Shown here piece after piece: positions 8,252 to 17,678 of a DNA stretch of 64,000 nt (positions are counted from its first letter, which is position 1; each line of letters opens with the position of its first letter). The notes beneath the pieces were generated by a model. That model was given only the letters and a program-made list of their open reading frames with translations. It was not told where the DNA came from and did no database searches. The stretch is taken from the NCBI RefSeq assembly GCF_002287375.1, contig NZ_NPOA01000005.1, forward strand, positions 124,001 to 188,000. Reading direction: 5' to 3'. A program made the position numbers and the translations under genes. The stretch comes from Virgibacillus profundi. GTDB lineage: Bacteria > Bacillota > Bacilli > Bacillales > Amphibacillaceae.

Positions 8252-11200
8252 ATGTATTTAAAACGGTTAGAAAGTGTTGGGTTTAAATCATTTGCTGAGC
8301 GGATTAAGGTCGAGTTTGTGCCAGGGGTAACAGCAGTGGTTGGTCCAAATGGGAGCGGGAAAAGTAATATAACCGATGCGATACGCTGGGTGCTTGGGGA
8401 GCAATCAGCCAAATCACTACGAGGTTCCAAAATGGAAGATATCATATTCCAAGGCAGTGATTCCAGAAAAGCTTTGAATGTTGCTGAAGTTACACTAGTA
8501 CTGGATAATCACGATAGTAAACTGCCCCTTGATTATGCAGAAATTAGTGTAACAAGACGTGTTTATCGTTCAGGAGACAGTGAATTTTATATTAATAAAC
8601 AGTCCTGCCGCCTGAAAGATATTATTGATTTATTTATGGACTCCGGACTTGGCCGGGAAGCTTTTTCAATTATAAGTCAAGGTAAAGTAGAGGAAATTTT
8701 AAGCTCAAAGGCGGAAGAAAGACGGACTATTTTTGAGGAAGCAGCTGGAGTTTTAAAATATAAACAACGTAAGAAAAAAGCTGAATATAAGCTTGCAGAA
8801 ACACAGGAAAATTTAAATCGAGTGGAAGATATCATTCATGAAATTGAACAGCAAATAGATCCATTAAAAGAACAGGCAGAAACAGCAAAAAAATATCTGA
8901 AGTTAAGGGATCAATTAAAAGAAAATGAAATTTCCTATCTCATAAGCGAAATAGAAACAGTCCATAAACAATGGCAAACACTGTTAAATGAATTAGAAAA
9001 AGAAAAAATAGAGGAAATTAACCGCAAGACAGTAATTCAAAAAAAGGAAGCAGCCTTAGAAAATGAACGTGAGAATTTACTTAAGCTTGATACTTCAATT
9101 GAAACATTACAATCAAATTTATTAACAACTACACAGCAACTCGAAAAATATGAAGGAAAGAAGCAACTGCTCAATGAAAAGACCAAGCATTTTGCGGAAA
9201 ATAAACAAAAACTTGAATCCGGTAAGCAAGATACAGCAGTTCGGATTGATCAATTACATGCCGAGCTTGTAAACGAAAAGAAACATTTAACTGATTTACT
9301 AGCACTTAAACTAAAAAATAAACAAAAAGTGGAAGAGCTGGAAAGTAAATTAACAACAGATCAGGAAAACATTGCCGGTACAATTGAAGAAATGAAATCG
9401 GAGTACATTGAATATCTAAATGAGCAGGCTGCCAAGCGAAATGAAAAACAATCAATTGATCAGCAATTACAGCAAATATCCGGCAGGAAAGACAGACAGG
9501 ATGAAAAGTTTCAAGACCTGGTCGTGCAAAGAGAAGGATTAACTTATAAATTCAATGAAACCAAATCAGGTTTTTTATCCAAACAAAGAAGATACGCTGA
9601 AAAAGAATCATTGATTAAACAGCTAAAACAGAAGCTTGAACAAGAGCGAAGCCAATTTCAGGAATCACAAACGAAACTATACCAAGGCTATCAATATATT
9701 GAAAAACTAAAATCCAGAAAAGAAATGCTTGAAGAGATGAAAGAAGATTTTCAAGGATTCTTTTTTGGTGTAAAAGCTGTACTGAAAGCTCGTGAGGAAA
9801 GTAAATTGCAGCAAATTCATGGTGCAATAATTGAACTTATTGATGTTCCAAAAGAATACATTACGGCAATAGAAATGGTACTTGGTGGACAAGCACAGCA
9901 TATTGTTGTTACAGATGATCAAGCTGCACGAAATGCAATAGCATGGCTGAAGAAAACGAATAACGGACGTGCAACATTCCTGCCTCTGTCTTCTATCCAG
10001 GAACGGTTTATTATGAATAATGTTTTAGCTAAAATTGACAAACATGCTGGATTTGTTGGTATTGCTTCCAATTTAGTTGGAACTAAGGATTCATTTCAAA
10101 AAGCAGTTAATCATTTAATGGGTCATGTCGTCATAGCAAAAACTTTAAAAGATGCCAATGAAATTGCGAGCCTTGTTATGAGAAAATACCGTATTGTAAC
10201 ACTCGACGGTGACATTGTTAATCCGGGTGGTTCTATGTCCGGTGGAGCCGGTAAGAAGAAAAATCAGTCCCTATTTACGAGAGATAAGGATTTGCAGGAA
10301 ATAACGGAAAAGCTGCAGGATTTTGAGAGAAGAACTAATGCCTTTGAACAAAAGGTTGACCATCAAAAACAACAAATTTCTCTAATAGAAGAAAAGCTGG
10401 ATCAGGAGGAAGAATCGTTAAGTTCCTGGCAGCAATCACTTCAGGAATTACGCTCAAGCTATAAAGAATTAGAAATGAAATTAGCATCAGTCAACGACAA
10501 TCTTTCTATATATGATCAGGACAAACAGCAATTTAATCAGGATAGTGAAGAATTAAAGCATCGTGATAAGGCATTGACACTGGAGTTAAAAGAACTAAGT
10601 CAGAAGCTTGCATCAATCGAGAAAAAAATCAATATACTAACAAATCAGGAAACAGAATTTAAAGAGAATCAGGACCAATTGCAACAAGAGCTGCACACGA
10701 ATCAAGTCTCTCTTGCAGAACTTGAAGAACGAGTGAAAAACCAACAAGGGAAAACAAATACTATCAAGCTTCAGCTAACAGAATTACAGGAACAATATGA
10801 TAGCTATACTAGTGATTTAGAAGATTTAATCACATTCAATCGATCAAAGGAAACTGAAGAGGATATTGATCACTTCATTGAAACAAAAAGGATTGGAAAA
10901 TCAGAATTAATGAACTCTATCCAAACCAAACGTTCTGAAAGATCAGAGCGGACACAGCTGTTGCAGGATCGTGAAAGAGAGTTAAAAGAAGAAAATAAAC
11001 AGCATCAACTATTTATACAAGCAATCCAGGAAAAGGATGTTAAAGCAAATCGTCTGGATGTTGAACTGGAGAATTGGTTGACACTCCTGCAGAACGACTA
11101 TACGATCACGTTTGAGAAAGCAAAACAAACCTATAAAAAAGCTGATAATCCAGAAGAAACAAAGGCAATTGTGAAGCAACTGAAACAAAGTATTGAGCAA

Positions 11201-11818
11201 CTGGGAGCAGTTAATTTAGGTGCAATTGATGAGTATGATCGTGTATCTGAACGGTATACATTTTTAACTGTCCAAAGAAATGATCTGGTCGAAGCAAAAC
11301 AAACATTATATGCTGTTATTGCTGAAATGGATGAAGAAATGCAAAAACGATTTGATATTACTTTTACTCAAATCAAGGAAGAATTCGCTGTTGTTTTCAA
11401 GGAGTTATTTGGTGGAGGTCATGCCGAGTTAAAGTTAACGGATCCTAAAAATTTATTGGATACAGGTGTGGAAATTATTGCACAGCCTCCCGGGAAAAAA
11501 CTGCAGCACCTTGGGCTATTGTCCGGTGGGGAACGTGCATTGACAGCAATTGCCTTGCTGTTTTCTATATTACGAGTTAGGCCTGTACCTTTTTGTGTGC
11601 TGGACGAAGTAGAAGCAGCCCTTGACGAGGCAAATGTGGTGAGGTTTGCAAAATATGTAAAACTCTATAGTAAACACACACAATTTATTGTGATCACCCA
11701 CAGAAAGGGTACAATGGAAGAGGCAGATGTTTTATATGGAGTTACTATGCAGGAATCAGGGGTGTCACGACTGGTTTCTGTCCGTCTGGAAGAAACAAAA
11801 GAGTTAATTCAAACTTAA
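8252..11818 (+). CDS. smc: Chromosome segregation/condensation protein Smc
   Basis: Smc is the ATPase subunit of the Smc-ScpA-ScpB condensin that compacts and separates newly replicated chromosomes. The 1188-residue protein shows the full architecture: an N-terminal Walker A (GPNGSGKS, near residue 32), a long coiled coil, and a hinge domain around residues 510-670 that includes the glycine-rich NPGGSMSGGAGKKK. A second coiled coil follows, then the C-terminal head with the signature LLSGGERAL (about 1089) and Walker B FCVLDEVEAALDE (about 1114). ATG at MYLKRLE is chosen because AGGAGAA lies six bases before it; an ATG two codons upstream is too close. ftsY follows 16 bases later. Confidence 0.98.
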   Translation: MYLKRLESVGFKSFAERIKVEFVPGVTAVVGPNGSGKSNITDAIRWVLGEQSAKSLRGSKMEDIIFQGSDSRKALNVAEVTLVLDNHDSKLPLDYAEISVTRRVYRSGDSEFYINKQSCRLKDIIDLFMDSGLGREAFSIISQGKVEEILSSKAEERRTIFEEAAGVLKYKQRKKKAEYKLAETQENLNRVEDIIHEIEQQIDPLKEQAETAKKYLKLRDQLKENEISYLISEIETVHKQWQTLLNELEKEKIEEINRKTVIQKKEAALENERENLLKLDTSIETLQSNLLTTTQQLEKYEGKKQLLNEKTKHFAENKQKLESGKQDTAVRIDQLHAELVNEKKHLTDLLALKLKNKQKVEELESKLTTDQENIAGTIEEMKSEYIEYLNEQAAKRNEKQSIDQQLQQISGRKDRQDEKFQDLVVQREGLTYKFNETKSGFLSKQRRYAEKESLIKQLKQKLEQERSQFQESQTKLYQGYQYIEKLKSRKEMLEEMKEDFQGFFFGVKAVLKAREESKLQQIHGAIIELIDVPKEYITAIEMVLGGQAQHIVVTDDQAARNAIAWLKKTNNGRATFLPLSSIQERFIMNNVLAKIDKHAGFVGIASNLVGTKDSFQKAVNHLMGHVVIAKTLKDANEIASLVMRKYRIVTLDGDIVNPGGSMSGGAGKKKNQSLFTRDKDLQEITEKLQDFERRTNAFEQKVDHQKQQISLIEEKLDQEEESLSSWQQSLQELRSSYKELEMKLASVNDNLSIYDQDKQQFNQDSEELKHRDKALTLELKELSQKLASIEKKINILTNQETEFKENQDQLQQELHTNQVSLAELEERVKNQQGKTNTIKLQLTELQEQYDSYTSDLEDLITFNRSKETEEDIDHFIETKRIGKSELMNSIQTKRSERSERTQLLQDRERELKEENKQHQLFIQAIQEKDVKANRLDVELENWLTLLQNDYTITFEKAKQTYKKADNPEETKAIVKQLKQSIEQLGAVNLGAIDEYDRVSERYTFLTVQRNDLVEAKQTLYAVIAEMDEEMQKRFDITFTQIKEEFAVVFKELFGGGHAELKLTDPKNLLDTGVEIIAQPPGKKLQHLGLLSGGERALTAIALLFSILRVRPVPFCVLDEVEAALDEANVVRFAKYVKLYSKHTQFIVITHRKGTMEEADVLYGVTMQESGVSRLVSVRLEETKELIQT

Positions 11819-11834
11819 GGAGGAAATACGAGAA

Positions 11835-12827
11835 ATGAGTTTCATGCAAAAGCTGAAAAACAAATTTAAGCAAAATGAAGAAACAGAAGAAGTTTCCGAA
11901 AAATATAAAGAAGGTATGAAAAAAACAAGAAATTCATTTTCAGGAAGAATAAATGATTTAATCGCTAAATATCGTAAAGTGGATGAAGATTTTTTTGAAG
12001 AACTGGAAGAAGTTCTTATATCGGCAGATGTTGGTGTCATGACAGTTATGGATTTAATTGATGAGTTAAAAATGGAAGTGAAACGCCAAAACATAAAGGA
12101 TACAAAAGAAGTTAAAGATGTTATTTCAGAAAAACTTGTCGAAATTTATTATGGCGATGATGACGAAAAAGTAGAGAAATTAAATATTCAGGAAAACCAG
12201 TTGTCTGTTATTTTAGTTGTTGGTGTAAATGGGGTTGGAAAAACAACATCAATTGGTAAATTGGCACATCAATTAAAACAGCAGGGAAAAAATGTAGTTT
12301 TAGCTGCTGGTGACACTTTCCGTGCAGGAGCAATAGAACAGTTGGAAGTATGGGGAGAGCGGGCAGAAGTTGATGTTATTAAGCAAAGTGCCGGCAGTGA
12401 TCCTGCTGCAGTTATTTTTGATGGGATAAAAGCGGCTAAATCACGAAATGCAGATGTATTAATATGTGATACGGCAGGAAGATTGCAGAATAAAGTTAAT
12501 TTAATGAATGAGCTGGCTAAAGTGAAACGGATTATTGAGCGTGAGATACCTGGAGCCCCACATGAGGTATTACTGGTATTAGATGCAACAACTGGCCAGA
12601 ACGCATTAAACCAAGCTAAAACCTTTTCAGAAGCAACAAACGTTTCGGGAATTGTTTTAACAAAGTTGGATGGAACTGCCAAAGGTGGAATTGTTTTGGC
12701 AATTCGTAATGGATTAAACATACCTGTGAAATTTGTGGGTTTAGGGGAACAGGTTGGAGACTTAAGGGAATTCAACGCACATGCCTTTGTATATGGGCTT
12801 TTTGCTGACATGCTGGAAGGAGAATAA
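11835..12827 (+). CDS. ftsY: Signal recognition particle receptor FtsY
   Basis: FtsY is the membrane-associated GTPase that receives SRP-ribosome complexes and passes them to the Sec translocon. The 330-residue protein has a short charged N-terminal region, the N helical bundle (about residues 40-115) and the G domain. GTPase motifs visible are GVNGVGKTT (130-138), DTFRAGA, the DTAGR box and TKLDGTAKGG. It lacks the long acidic A domain of the Escherichia coli protein, as is normal in Bacillaceae. It lies just after smc, as in Bacillus subtilis. Confidence 0.97.
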   Translation: MSFMQKLKNKFKQNEETEEVSEKYKEGMKKTRNSFSGRINDLIAKYRKVDEDFFEELEEVLISADVGVMTVMDLIDELKMEVKRQNIKDTKEVKDVISEKLVEIYYGDDDEKVEKLNIQENQLSVILVVGVNGVGKTTSIGKLAHQLKQQGKNVVLAAGDTFRAGAIEQLEVWGERAEVDVIKQSAGSDPAAVIFDGIKAAKSRNADVLICDTAGRLQNKVNLMNELAKVKRIIEREIPGAPHEVLLVLDATTGQNALNQAKTFSEATNVSGIVLTKLDGTAKGGIVLAIRNGLNIPVKFVGLGEQVGDLREFNAHAFVYGLFADMLEGE

Positions 12828-12841
12828 CTGGCTGAAGGCAC

Positions 12842-12871
12842 TTGACAGTAAAGCTTCTTATTCGTTATCAT
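12842..12871 (+). promoter_or_regulatory. Predicted sigma-A promoter of ylxM-ffh
   Basis: A perfect TTGACA hexamer and a TATCAT hexamer lie 18 bases apart in the 83-base gap between ftsY and ylxM. It would start a transcript about 33 bases before the ylxM start codon and separate ftsY expression from that of the SRP genes. Confidence 0.75.
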
Positions 12872-12910
12872 GGATTGTAAAGGTGTTTCACTTAACAAGG
12901 GGTGTGGAGA

Positions 12911-13228
12911 TTGCTTACGAAGACGACACGTATTAATTTTTTATTTGATTTTTATCAGGCATTGTTAACACCCAAACAACGAAATTACATGGAAATGTAT
13001 TATTTGGAGGATTATTCACTAGGCGAAATTTCTGAACTGCTTCAGGTTTCAAGACAAGCTGTGTATGATAATATTAAAAGAACGGAAGCAATGCTTGAAT
13101 CCTATGAGGGAAAATTACATTTATATGGAAAATTTGAACAAAGAGTTAAGCTTATGGAGCAAATTGAAAAAACAGTGACAGATAATGAAGTACTGAAAAT
13201 GATAAATCAACTAAAAGAATTGGATTAG
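12911..13228 (+). CDS. ylxM: SRP-associated helix-turn-helix protein YlxM
   Basis: This 105-residue protein of the YlxM/p13 family is almost always encoded just before ffh. In streptococci a homologue influences SRP GTPase activity. The sequence has a sigma-4-like helix-turn-helix: [20 protein letters not shown] at about residues 41-60, followed by a C-terminal coiled helix. The TTG start is preferred because AAGGGGTG lies about six bases before it and homologues start here; a GTG three codons upstream would sit inside that site. It is followed by ffh after 13 bases. Confidence 0.9.
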   Translation: MLTKTTRINFLFDFYQALLTPKQRNYMEMYYLEDYSLGEISELLQVSRQAVYDNIKRTEAMLESYEGKLHLYGKFEQRVKLMEQIEKTVTDNEVLKMINQLKELD

Positions 13229-13241
13229 GGGGACACCTTCT

Positions 13242-14585
13242 ATGGCATTTGAAGGATTGGCCGACCGCCTGCAAAGTACGATTAAGAAAATCACAGGCAA
13301 AGGGAAAGTTTCGGAGCAAGATGTAAAAGAAATGACCCGTGAAGTGCGACTTGCACTGTTGGAAGCTGATGTAAATTTTAAAGTAGTTAAAGATTTGATT
13401 AACCGAATTAAAGAACGGGCTGTTGGTCAGGAAGTAATGGAAAGCTTAACGCCGGGTCAACAGGTCATCAAAGTAGTTAAAGAGGAATTAACAACATTAA
13501 TGGGTGGAGAGCATAGCAAAATTGCTGTCAGCGATCGCCCGCCGACTGTCATTATGATGGTAGGTCTGCAAGGGGCAGGTAAAACAACAACTACAGGAAA
13601 ACTGGCAAATCATCTCAGAAAGAAACAAAATCGTTCCCCACTGCTTGTTGCATGTGATATTTATCGTCCAGCAGCAATCCAGCAATTGGAAACGCTAGGC
13701 GAACAACTCAGTATGCCGGTATTTTCAATGGGAACAGAGGCAAACCCTGTTGATATTGCAACAAAAGCAATAGAGCAAGCGAAAGAAGAACATAATGATT
13801 ATGTCATTATAGATACAGCTGGTCGACTTCATGTTGATAATGAATTAATGGATGAACTACAGCAAATTAAATCCAAGGTTAAACCTGATGAAATTTTTCT
13901 AGTAGTTGATGCGATGACAGGTCAGGATGCGGTTAATGTTGCGGATAGCTTTAATGACCAACTGGATATTTCCGGCGTCGTATTAACAAAACTGGATGGT
14001 GATACACGTGGTGGTGCAGCTTTATCCATTAAAGCTGTAACGGATAAGCCAATTAAATTTGCAGGGATGGGTGAAAAGCTGGATGAACTGGAAGCCTTCC
14101 ATCCTGAACGTATGGCCTCACGAATTCTTGGCATGGGCGACGTGTTATCATTAATTGAAAAAGCCCAAACAAATGTAGATGAAAAGCAGGCAAAAGCACT
14201 TGAAGAAAAAATGCGTACCATGTCATTTACCTTTGATGACTTTTTGGAACAAATGGGACAGGTAAAGAACATGGGGCCATTAGATGATTTAATGGCAATG
14301 ATCCCTGGAGCCAATAAGATGAAAGGGCTAAAAAATGCCCAATTGGATGAAAAACAGCTTGTCCATGTAGAAGCAATTATTCAATCAATGACAAAAAAAG
14401 AAAGACATGAGCCGAGTATTATGAATGCAAGCCGTAAAAAACGGATTGCAAAAGGCTCTGGTACATCTGTTTCACAAGTGAATCGGTTGTTAAAGCAATT
14501 CGAGGAAATGAAGAAAATGATGAAGCAAATGACCAACATGCAAAAAGGTAAAAAAGGAAAAGGTATGAACTTTCCATTTATGTAA
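13242..14585 (+). CDS. ffh: Signal recognition particle protein Ffh (SRP54)
   Basis: Ffh is the protein subunit of the signal recognition particle and pairs with FtsY. The 447-residue product has the N domain (about 1-90), the G domain with GLQGAGKTT (108-116), DIYRPAA, DTAGR and TKLDGDTRGG, and a methionine-rich M domain at about 320-447 that binds signal peptides and 4.5S/scRNA. The tail ends in MKQMTNMQKGKKGKGMNFPF, typical of the family. The next gene is rpsP, but repeat R2 lies between them. Confidence 0.98.
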   Translation: MAFEGLADRLQSTIKKITGKGKVSEQDVKEMTREVRLALLEADVNFKVVKDLINRIKERAVGQEVMESLTPGQQVIKVVKEELTTLMGGEHSKIAVSDRPPTVIMMVGLQGAGKTTTTGKLANHLRKKQNRSPLLVACDIYRPAAIQQLETLGEQLSMPVFSMGTEANPVDIATKAIEQAKEEHNDYVIIDTAGRLHVDNELMDELQQIKSKVKPDEIFLVVDAMTGQDAVNVADSFNDQLDISGVVLTKLDGDTRGGAALSIKAVTDKPIKFAGMGEKLDELEAFHPERMASRILGMGDVLSLIEKAQTNVDEKQAKALEEKMRTMSFTFDDFLEQMGQVKNMGPLDDLMAMIPGANKMKGLKNAQLDEKQLVHVEAIIQSMTKKERHEPSIMNASRKKRIAKGSGTSVSQVNRLLKQFEEMKKMMKQMTNMQKGKKGKGMNFPFM

Positions 14586-14640
14586 GAATTTATTTTAATC
14601 GTTGTAATGTAAAAACACTTTACAGACCTACAAGTTTCTG

Positions 14641-14746
14641 ATAGAATCTAAACTTGGCAGGTAGGAAAGTATAAAACGTTTCCTATCTGCATAAGGGCAA
14701 CTAAGACATTCGCCCAACCTAAAGCGAATGACAAGTTTTCTAATGT
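14641..14746. repeat. Two-hairpin repeat R2, copy 1 (ffh|rpsP)
   Basis: About 105 non-coding bases form two consecutive hairpins. The first pairs 14657-14668 (GCAGGTAGGAAA) with 14679-14690; the second pairs CATTCGC (14707) with GCGAATG (14724). The ends carry an imperfect inverted repeat, AAACTTGGC on the left and GACAAGTTTTC on the right. The element is about three-quarters identical to the one before fliF at 34001-34097 and shares its right end with the block at 19150-19305. It has no poly-T tail, so it is not a standard terminator. Confidence 0.8.
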
Positions 14747-14774
14747 AAAACATTTTTATTGGAGGTGCAAAATA

Positions 14775-15044
14775 ATGGCTGTTAAAATTCGTATGAAACG
14801 TATGGGATCTAAAAGAAATCCATTTTATCGTATTGTTGTAGCTGATTCACGTTCTCCTCGTGACGGACGTCAAATCGAACAAATCGGAACATATAACCCG
14901 GTATCTAACCCGGTTGAAGTTAAGATCGATGAAGAAAAAGCACTTAGCTGGATGACAAACGGTGCAAAACCAAGTGATACAGTTCGCAATCTTTTTTCAA
15001 AAGAAGGCATCATGAAGAAATTCCACGACCAGAAAAATCAATAG
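14775..15044 (+). CDS. rpsP: 30S ribosomal protein S16 (bS16)
   Basis: This 89-residue basic protein is a primary assembly protein of the small ribosomal subunit. It starts with the highly conserved [20 protein letters not shown] and contains [11 protein letters not shown] strong ribosome binding site (TTGGAGGTGC) precedes the ATG. It heads the conserved rpsP-khpA-ylqD-rimM-trmD-rplS group. The spacer upstream contains repeat R2, and I could not find a clear promoter there. Confidence 0.98.
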   Translation: MAVKIRMKRMGSKRNPFYRIVVADSRSPRDGRQIEQIGTYNPVSNPVEVKIDEEKALSWMTNGAKPSDTVRNLFSKEGIMKKFHDQKNQ

Positions 15045-15061
15045 TAAAGTAGTGTGATATC

Positions 15062-15289
15062 ATGAAAGCCCTGATTGAATCTATTGTTACGTCTTTAGTT
15101 GATCACCCGGAAGACATCGTTGTAGCTAAAACAGAAGAGGAAACAAAAATTGTTTATCATCTAACTGTTAATCAGGAAGATGTCGGAAAGGTAATTGGTA
15201 AAAACGGACGTATAGCAAAAGCAATCCGTACAGTTGTTTATGCAGCTAAGACGGATGCGAAAAAGCGTATTTATTTGGATATTATGTAA
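15062..15289 (+). CDS. khpA: KH-domain RNA-binding protein KhpA (YlqC)
   Basis: This 75-residue protein consists almost entirely of one KH domain, with the GxxG loop seen as VIGKNGRIAKAIRTVV (about residues 46-61). KhpA works with KhpB in Gram-positive bacteria in RNA binding and cell-size control. It is always found between rpsP and rimM in Bacillaceae. The gene is followed directly by a strong terminator, so part of the transcription stops here. Confidence 0.94.
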   Translation: MKALIESIVTSLVDHPEDIVVAKTEEETKIVYHLTVNQEDVGKVIGKNGRIAKAIRTVVYAAKTDAKKRIYLDIM

Positions 15290-15316
15290 AGGGAAAGGGG
15301 ATACCTTTCCCTTTTT
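15288..15316 (+). terminator. Rho-independent terminator after khpA
   Basis: An 11-base perfect stem (AAAGGGAAAGG with CCTTTCCCTTT) with a five-base loop is followed by five T residues and begins at the khpA stop codon. It should reduce readthrough from rpsP-khpA into ylqD-rimM. Confidence 0.88.
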
Positions 15317-15369
15317 ACACATCTCTGGAATAAATAATAGAAGACGTTTTTGTGAGAGTGAGGAAGAAA

Positions 15370-15759
15370 ATGGAAATTATTAAAAAGGTCCTGATCAAAC
15401 AAATTGTCACAGAGAAAAGTAAAGAAAAAATACATGAAAATTTTTATAATCATAAAATGCGACTTGAACAAGAGTGTCAACAACTTCTGTTTGAACAACG
15501 GAAGCTGCAAAATAAAACAGGTGTCTCCAAACAAGAGGTAGCACATCGTTTTGGGCAGGAAATCAATAATCGAAAAGAAAAAATAAAGCTGGTTGAGTTT
15601 AAGATTGAGCAATTGGACATGCTGGAAATGGGTAGTGAGATTACCGAAAAAGAAGTTGAGGCTCTTGTTGAGGTTTCTGAAGGATCGCATTGGAATGAAA
15701 TTATGGGGGAACAGGCGATTGTCATTGAAGATGATGTCGTTATTCGAATAGATAAATAG
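15370..15759 (+). CDS. ylqD: YlqD family protein
   Basis: The 129-residue product matches the Bacillaceae YlqD family by position (between khpA and rimM) and by its pattern. It has an N-terminal strand (MEIIKKVLIKQIVTEKS), a long charged amphipathic helix likely to form a coiled coil (about residues 25-85), and a short C-terminal acidic domain with GDxxV-like ends (EQAIVIEDDVVIRID). The function is unknown. The ATG is supported by a GAGGAAG site; an in-frame GTG six codons upstream has none. Confidence 0.82.
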   Translation: MEIIKKVLIKQIVTEKSKEKIHENFYNHKMRLEQECQQLLFEQRKLQNKTGVSKQEVAHRFGQEINNRKEKIKLVEFKIEQLDMLEMGSEITEKEVEALVEVSEGSHWNEIMGEQAIVIEDDVVIRIDK

Positions 15760-15771
15760 CAGGTGATTAAA

Positions 15772-16287
15772 ATGACCGAAAAGTTGTTTAACATAGGTAA
15801 AATTGTAAATACACATGGTATACGTGGTGAAGTAAAAGTTTTACGAATTAGTGATTTTGAAGAACGGTTTGCTGTTGGAGAAACTGTTTATATTGTAAAA
15901 GATAAGAATCAACCGGTTAAACTGCTAATTGATGCACATCGTTCACATAAAGGGTTTGATCTAATTCGGTTTGAAGGCTATCACACTATTAATGATGTAG
16001 AACATTTTAAAGAAGCGCAATTGAAAATATCCGAGGAACAGCTTACTGAATTAGATGAGAATGAATTCTATTACCATGAAATAATCGGATGTGAAGTTTT
16101 TACGAATAATAAAGAAAAATTAGGAACCATAAAAGAAATATTATCACCTGGAGCAAATGACGTATGGGTGATAAAACCATTAAAAGGGAAAGACATACTC
16201 ATTCCTTATATCGGGGAAATTGTTAAAGAAATAGATGTGGAAGGCAAAAGAATTGTCATTGAACCAATGGAAGGACTGTTAGACTAA
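15772..16287 (+). CDS. rimM: 16S rRNA processing protein RimM
   Basis: RimM binds ribosomal protein S19 and helps mature the head of the 30S subunit. The 171-residue protein has the N-terminal RimM barrel starting [17 protein letters not shown] and a C-terminal PRC barrel with [12 protein letters not shown] and the family signature [13 protein letters not shown]. The ATG follows AGGTGAT at short spacing, whereas an in-frame GTG lies inside this site. Its stop overlaps the trmD start by one base (TAATG). Confidence 0.96.
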   Translation: MTEKLFNIGKIVNTHGIRGEVKVLRISDFEERFAVGETVYIVKDKNQPVKLLIDAHRSHKGFDLIRFEGYHTINDVEHFKEAQLKISEEQLTELDENEFYYHEIIGCEVFTNNKEKLGTIKEILSPGANDVWVIKPLKGKDILIPYIGEIVKEIDVEGKRIVIEPMEGLLD

Positions 16288-17024
16288 TGCATATTGATGT
16301 ACTGACACTATTTCCAGAAATGATATCAGGTGCTTTTAATTCCTCGATTATAAAAAAAGCTCATGAAAAGGAAAAATTTAGTTATAATCTGGTGAATTTC
16401 CGCGAGTATGCTGATAATAAACATCAAAAGGTAGATGATTATCCGTATGGTGGCGGGGCGGGAATGGTGCTGACTCCACAGCCTGTTTTCGATGCGGTAG
16501 AAGCAGTCACGAAAGAAAAGGCATTAAATCCACGTATCATTCTTATGTGTCCACAGGGAGAGCCATATAATCAGAAAAAAGCAGAAGAGCTGGCTAAAGA
16601 GGATCATCTTGTGTTTATTTGTGGCCATTATGAGGGCTATGATGAGCGGATCAGGGAACATCTTGTTACAGATGAAATTTCAATTGGGGATTTTGTTTTA
16701 ACTGGTGGTGAGCTCGGTGCAATGGTAGTTGTTGATAGTGTTGTACGTTTATTACCAGATGTACTTGGAAACGAAGAATCCGCACCGGAAGATTCATTTT
16801 CCACCGGATTATTGGAGCATCCGCACTACACCAGGCCTTCTGATTTTCGAGGAATGAAAGTCCCCGAAGTGTTGTTGTCCGGACATCATGCAAATATAGT
16901 AGGATGGCGAAAAATAGAATCATTAAAACGAACCTATGAACGAAGGAAAGATTTGTTGGATTTACAAACGCTATCTGATGAGGATCAAAAGATATTGAAT
17001 GAATTTAAAAATAAAAATATCTAA
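16287..17024 (+). CDS. trmD: tRNA (guanine-N1)-methyltransferase TrmD
   Basis: TrmD methylates G37 next to the anticodon of tRNAs, which prevents frameshifting. The 245-residue protein is a SPOUT-class trefoil-knot enzyme. It starts [12 protein letters not shown] and shows [23 protein letters not shown] and the knot sequence [13 protein letters not shown], followed by the C-terminal substrate domain with the conserved HPHYTRP. Its start overlaps the rimM stop, so translation is coupled. rplS follows after a 144-base leader. Confidence 0.97.
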   Translation: MHIDVLTLFPEMISGAFNSSIIKKAHEKEKFSYNLVNFREYADNKHQKVDDYPYGGGAGMVLTPQPVFDAVEAVTKEKALNPRIILMCPQGEPYNQKKAEELAKEDHLVFICGHYEGYDERIREHLVTDEISIGDFVLTGGELGAMVVVDSVVRLLPDVLGNEESAPEDSFSTGLLEHPHYTRPSDFRGMKVPEVLLSGHHANIVGWRKIESLKRTYERRKDLLDLQTLSDEDQKILNEFKNKNI

Positions 17025-17042
17025 CTTTACATTTAAAAACAG

Positions 17043-17071
17043 TTGAACTTATGAATTCATTGTGATATATT
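17043..17071 (+). promoter_or_regulatory. Predicted sigma-A promoter of rplS
   Basis: TTGAAC and TATATT hexamers are separated by exactly 17 bases in the trmD-rplS gap. Transcription would start near 17078 and give a leader of about 90 bases before the ribosomal protein gene. Confidence 0.7.
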
Positions 17072-17077
17072 TATTGT

Positions 17078-17168
17078 TGTGCTTAAAGTGGAAACTTTGA
17101 GTCGAAAAACGATGTTCCGCTATCACCTATGTGAGATATGAGCATTGGTTTGGAAGGAGTGAAGTAAG
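17078..17168 (+). promoter_or_regulatory. Probable L19 mRNA leader (r-protein autoregulatory element)
   Basis: The stretch between the predicted promoter and rplS is non-coding and has a small hairpin (AAAGT, GGAA loop, ACTTT) and further short complementary segments ahead of the AAGGAGTG ribosome binding site. Low-GC Gram-positives carry a known structured L19 leader (Rfam L19_leader) at this position. Assignment is by position and partial structure only; a covariance model search would decide. Confidence 0.5.
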
Positions 17169-17513
17169 ATGCAAAAGTTAATTGAAGACATCACAAAAGA
17201 TCAACTTCGCACAGATCGTCCTGATTTTCGCCCGGGTGACACTGTAAAAGTTCATGTTAAAGTTGTTGAAGGAACTCGTGAACGTATTCAGATATTCGAA
17301 GGTGTTGTAATTAAACGCCAAAACGGTGGAATCAGCGAAACATTTACAGTAAGAAAGCTTTCTTACGGTGTAGGTGTTGAACGTACTTTCCCAGTACATT
17401 CACCTCGTGTCGATAAAATCGAAGTTTCCCGTCGTGGAATTGTACGTCGTGCAAAACTATACTATCTACGTAATTTACGCGGTAAAGCAGCACGTATTAA
17501 AGAACGTCGCTAA
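17169..17513 (+). CDS. rplS: 50S ribosomal protein L19 (bL19)
   Basis: This 114-residue protein sits at the 30S-50S interface of the large subunit. The sequence shows the family pattern [17 protein letters not shown], the [12 protein letters not shown] stretch and [10 protein letters not shown], and ends in a basic tail ([12 protein letters not shown]). A strong ribosome binding site (GGAAGGAGTG) precedes the ATG. It has its own predicted promoter and a following terminator, so it can be transcribed alone. Confidence 0.98.
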   Translation: MQKLIEDITKDQLRTDRPDFRPGDTVKVHVKVVEGTRERIQIFEGVVIKRQNGGISETFTVRKLSYGVGVERTFPVHSPRVDKIEVSRRGIVRRAKLYYLRNLRGKAARIKERR

Positions 17514-17542
17514 TCTGCATGACCGGATAAAAACGTTATTGG

Positions 17543-17576
17543 AAAGGAGCTTGGCATTATGCACAAGCTCCTTTTT
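17543..17576 (+). terminator. Rho-independent terminator after rplS
   Basis: An 11-base perfect stem (AAAGGAGCTTG with CAAGCTCCTTT) and a ten-base loop end in five T residues about 30 bases after the rplS stop. Confidence 0.88.
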
Positions 17577-17678
17577 GATTTATTTGATGAATAATTGTGG
17601 AATGATAGGGTAGAGTTAGTTTAAAATAAACTATAAGGTATGTTCATGGAATATAATGCATTTGTCGGAGGAGAATTC

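Noticed and set aside
17374-17613. A 79-codon open frame overlapping the end of rplS
   Set aside because: It is out of frame inside a ribosomal protein gene and runs over the rplS terminator.
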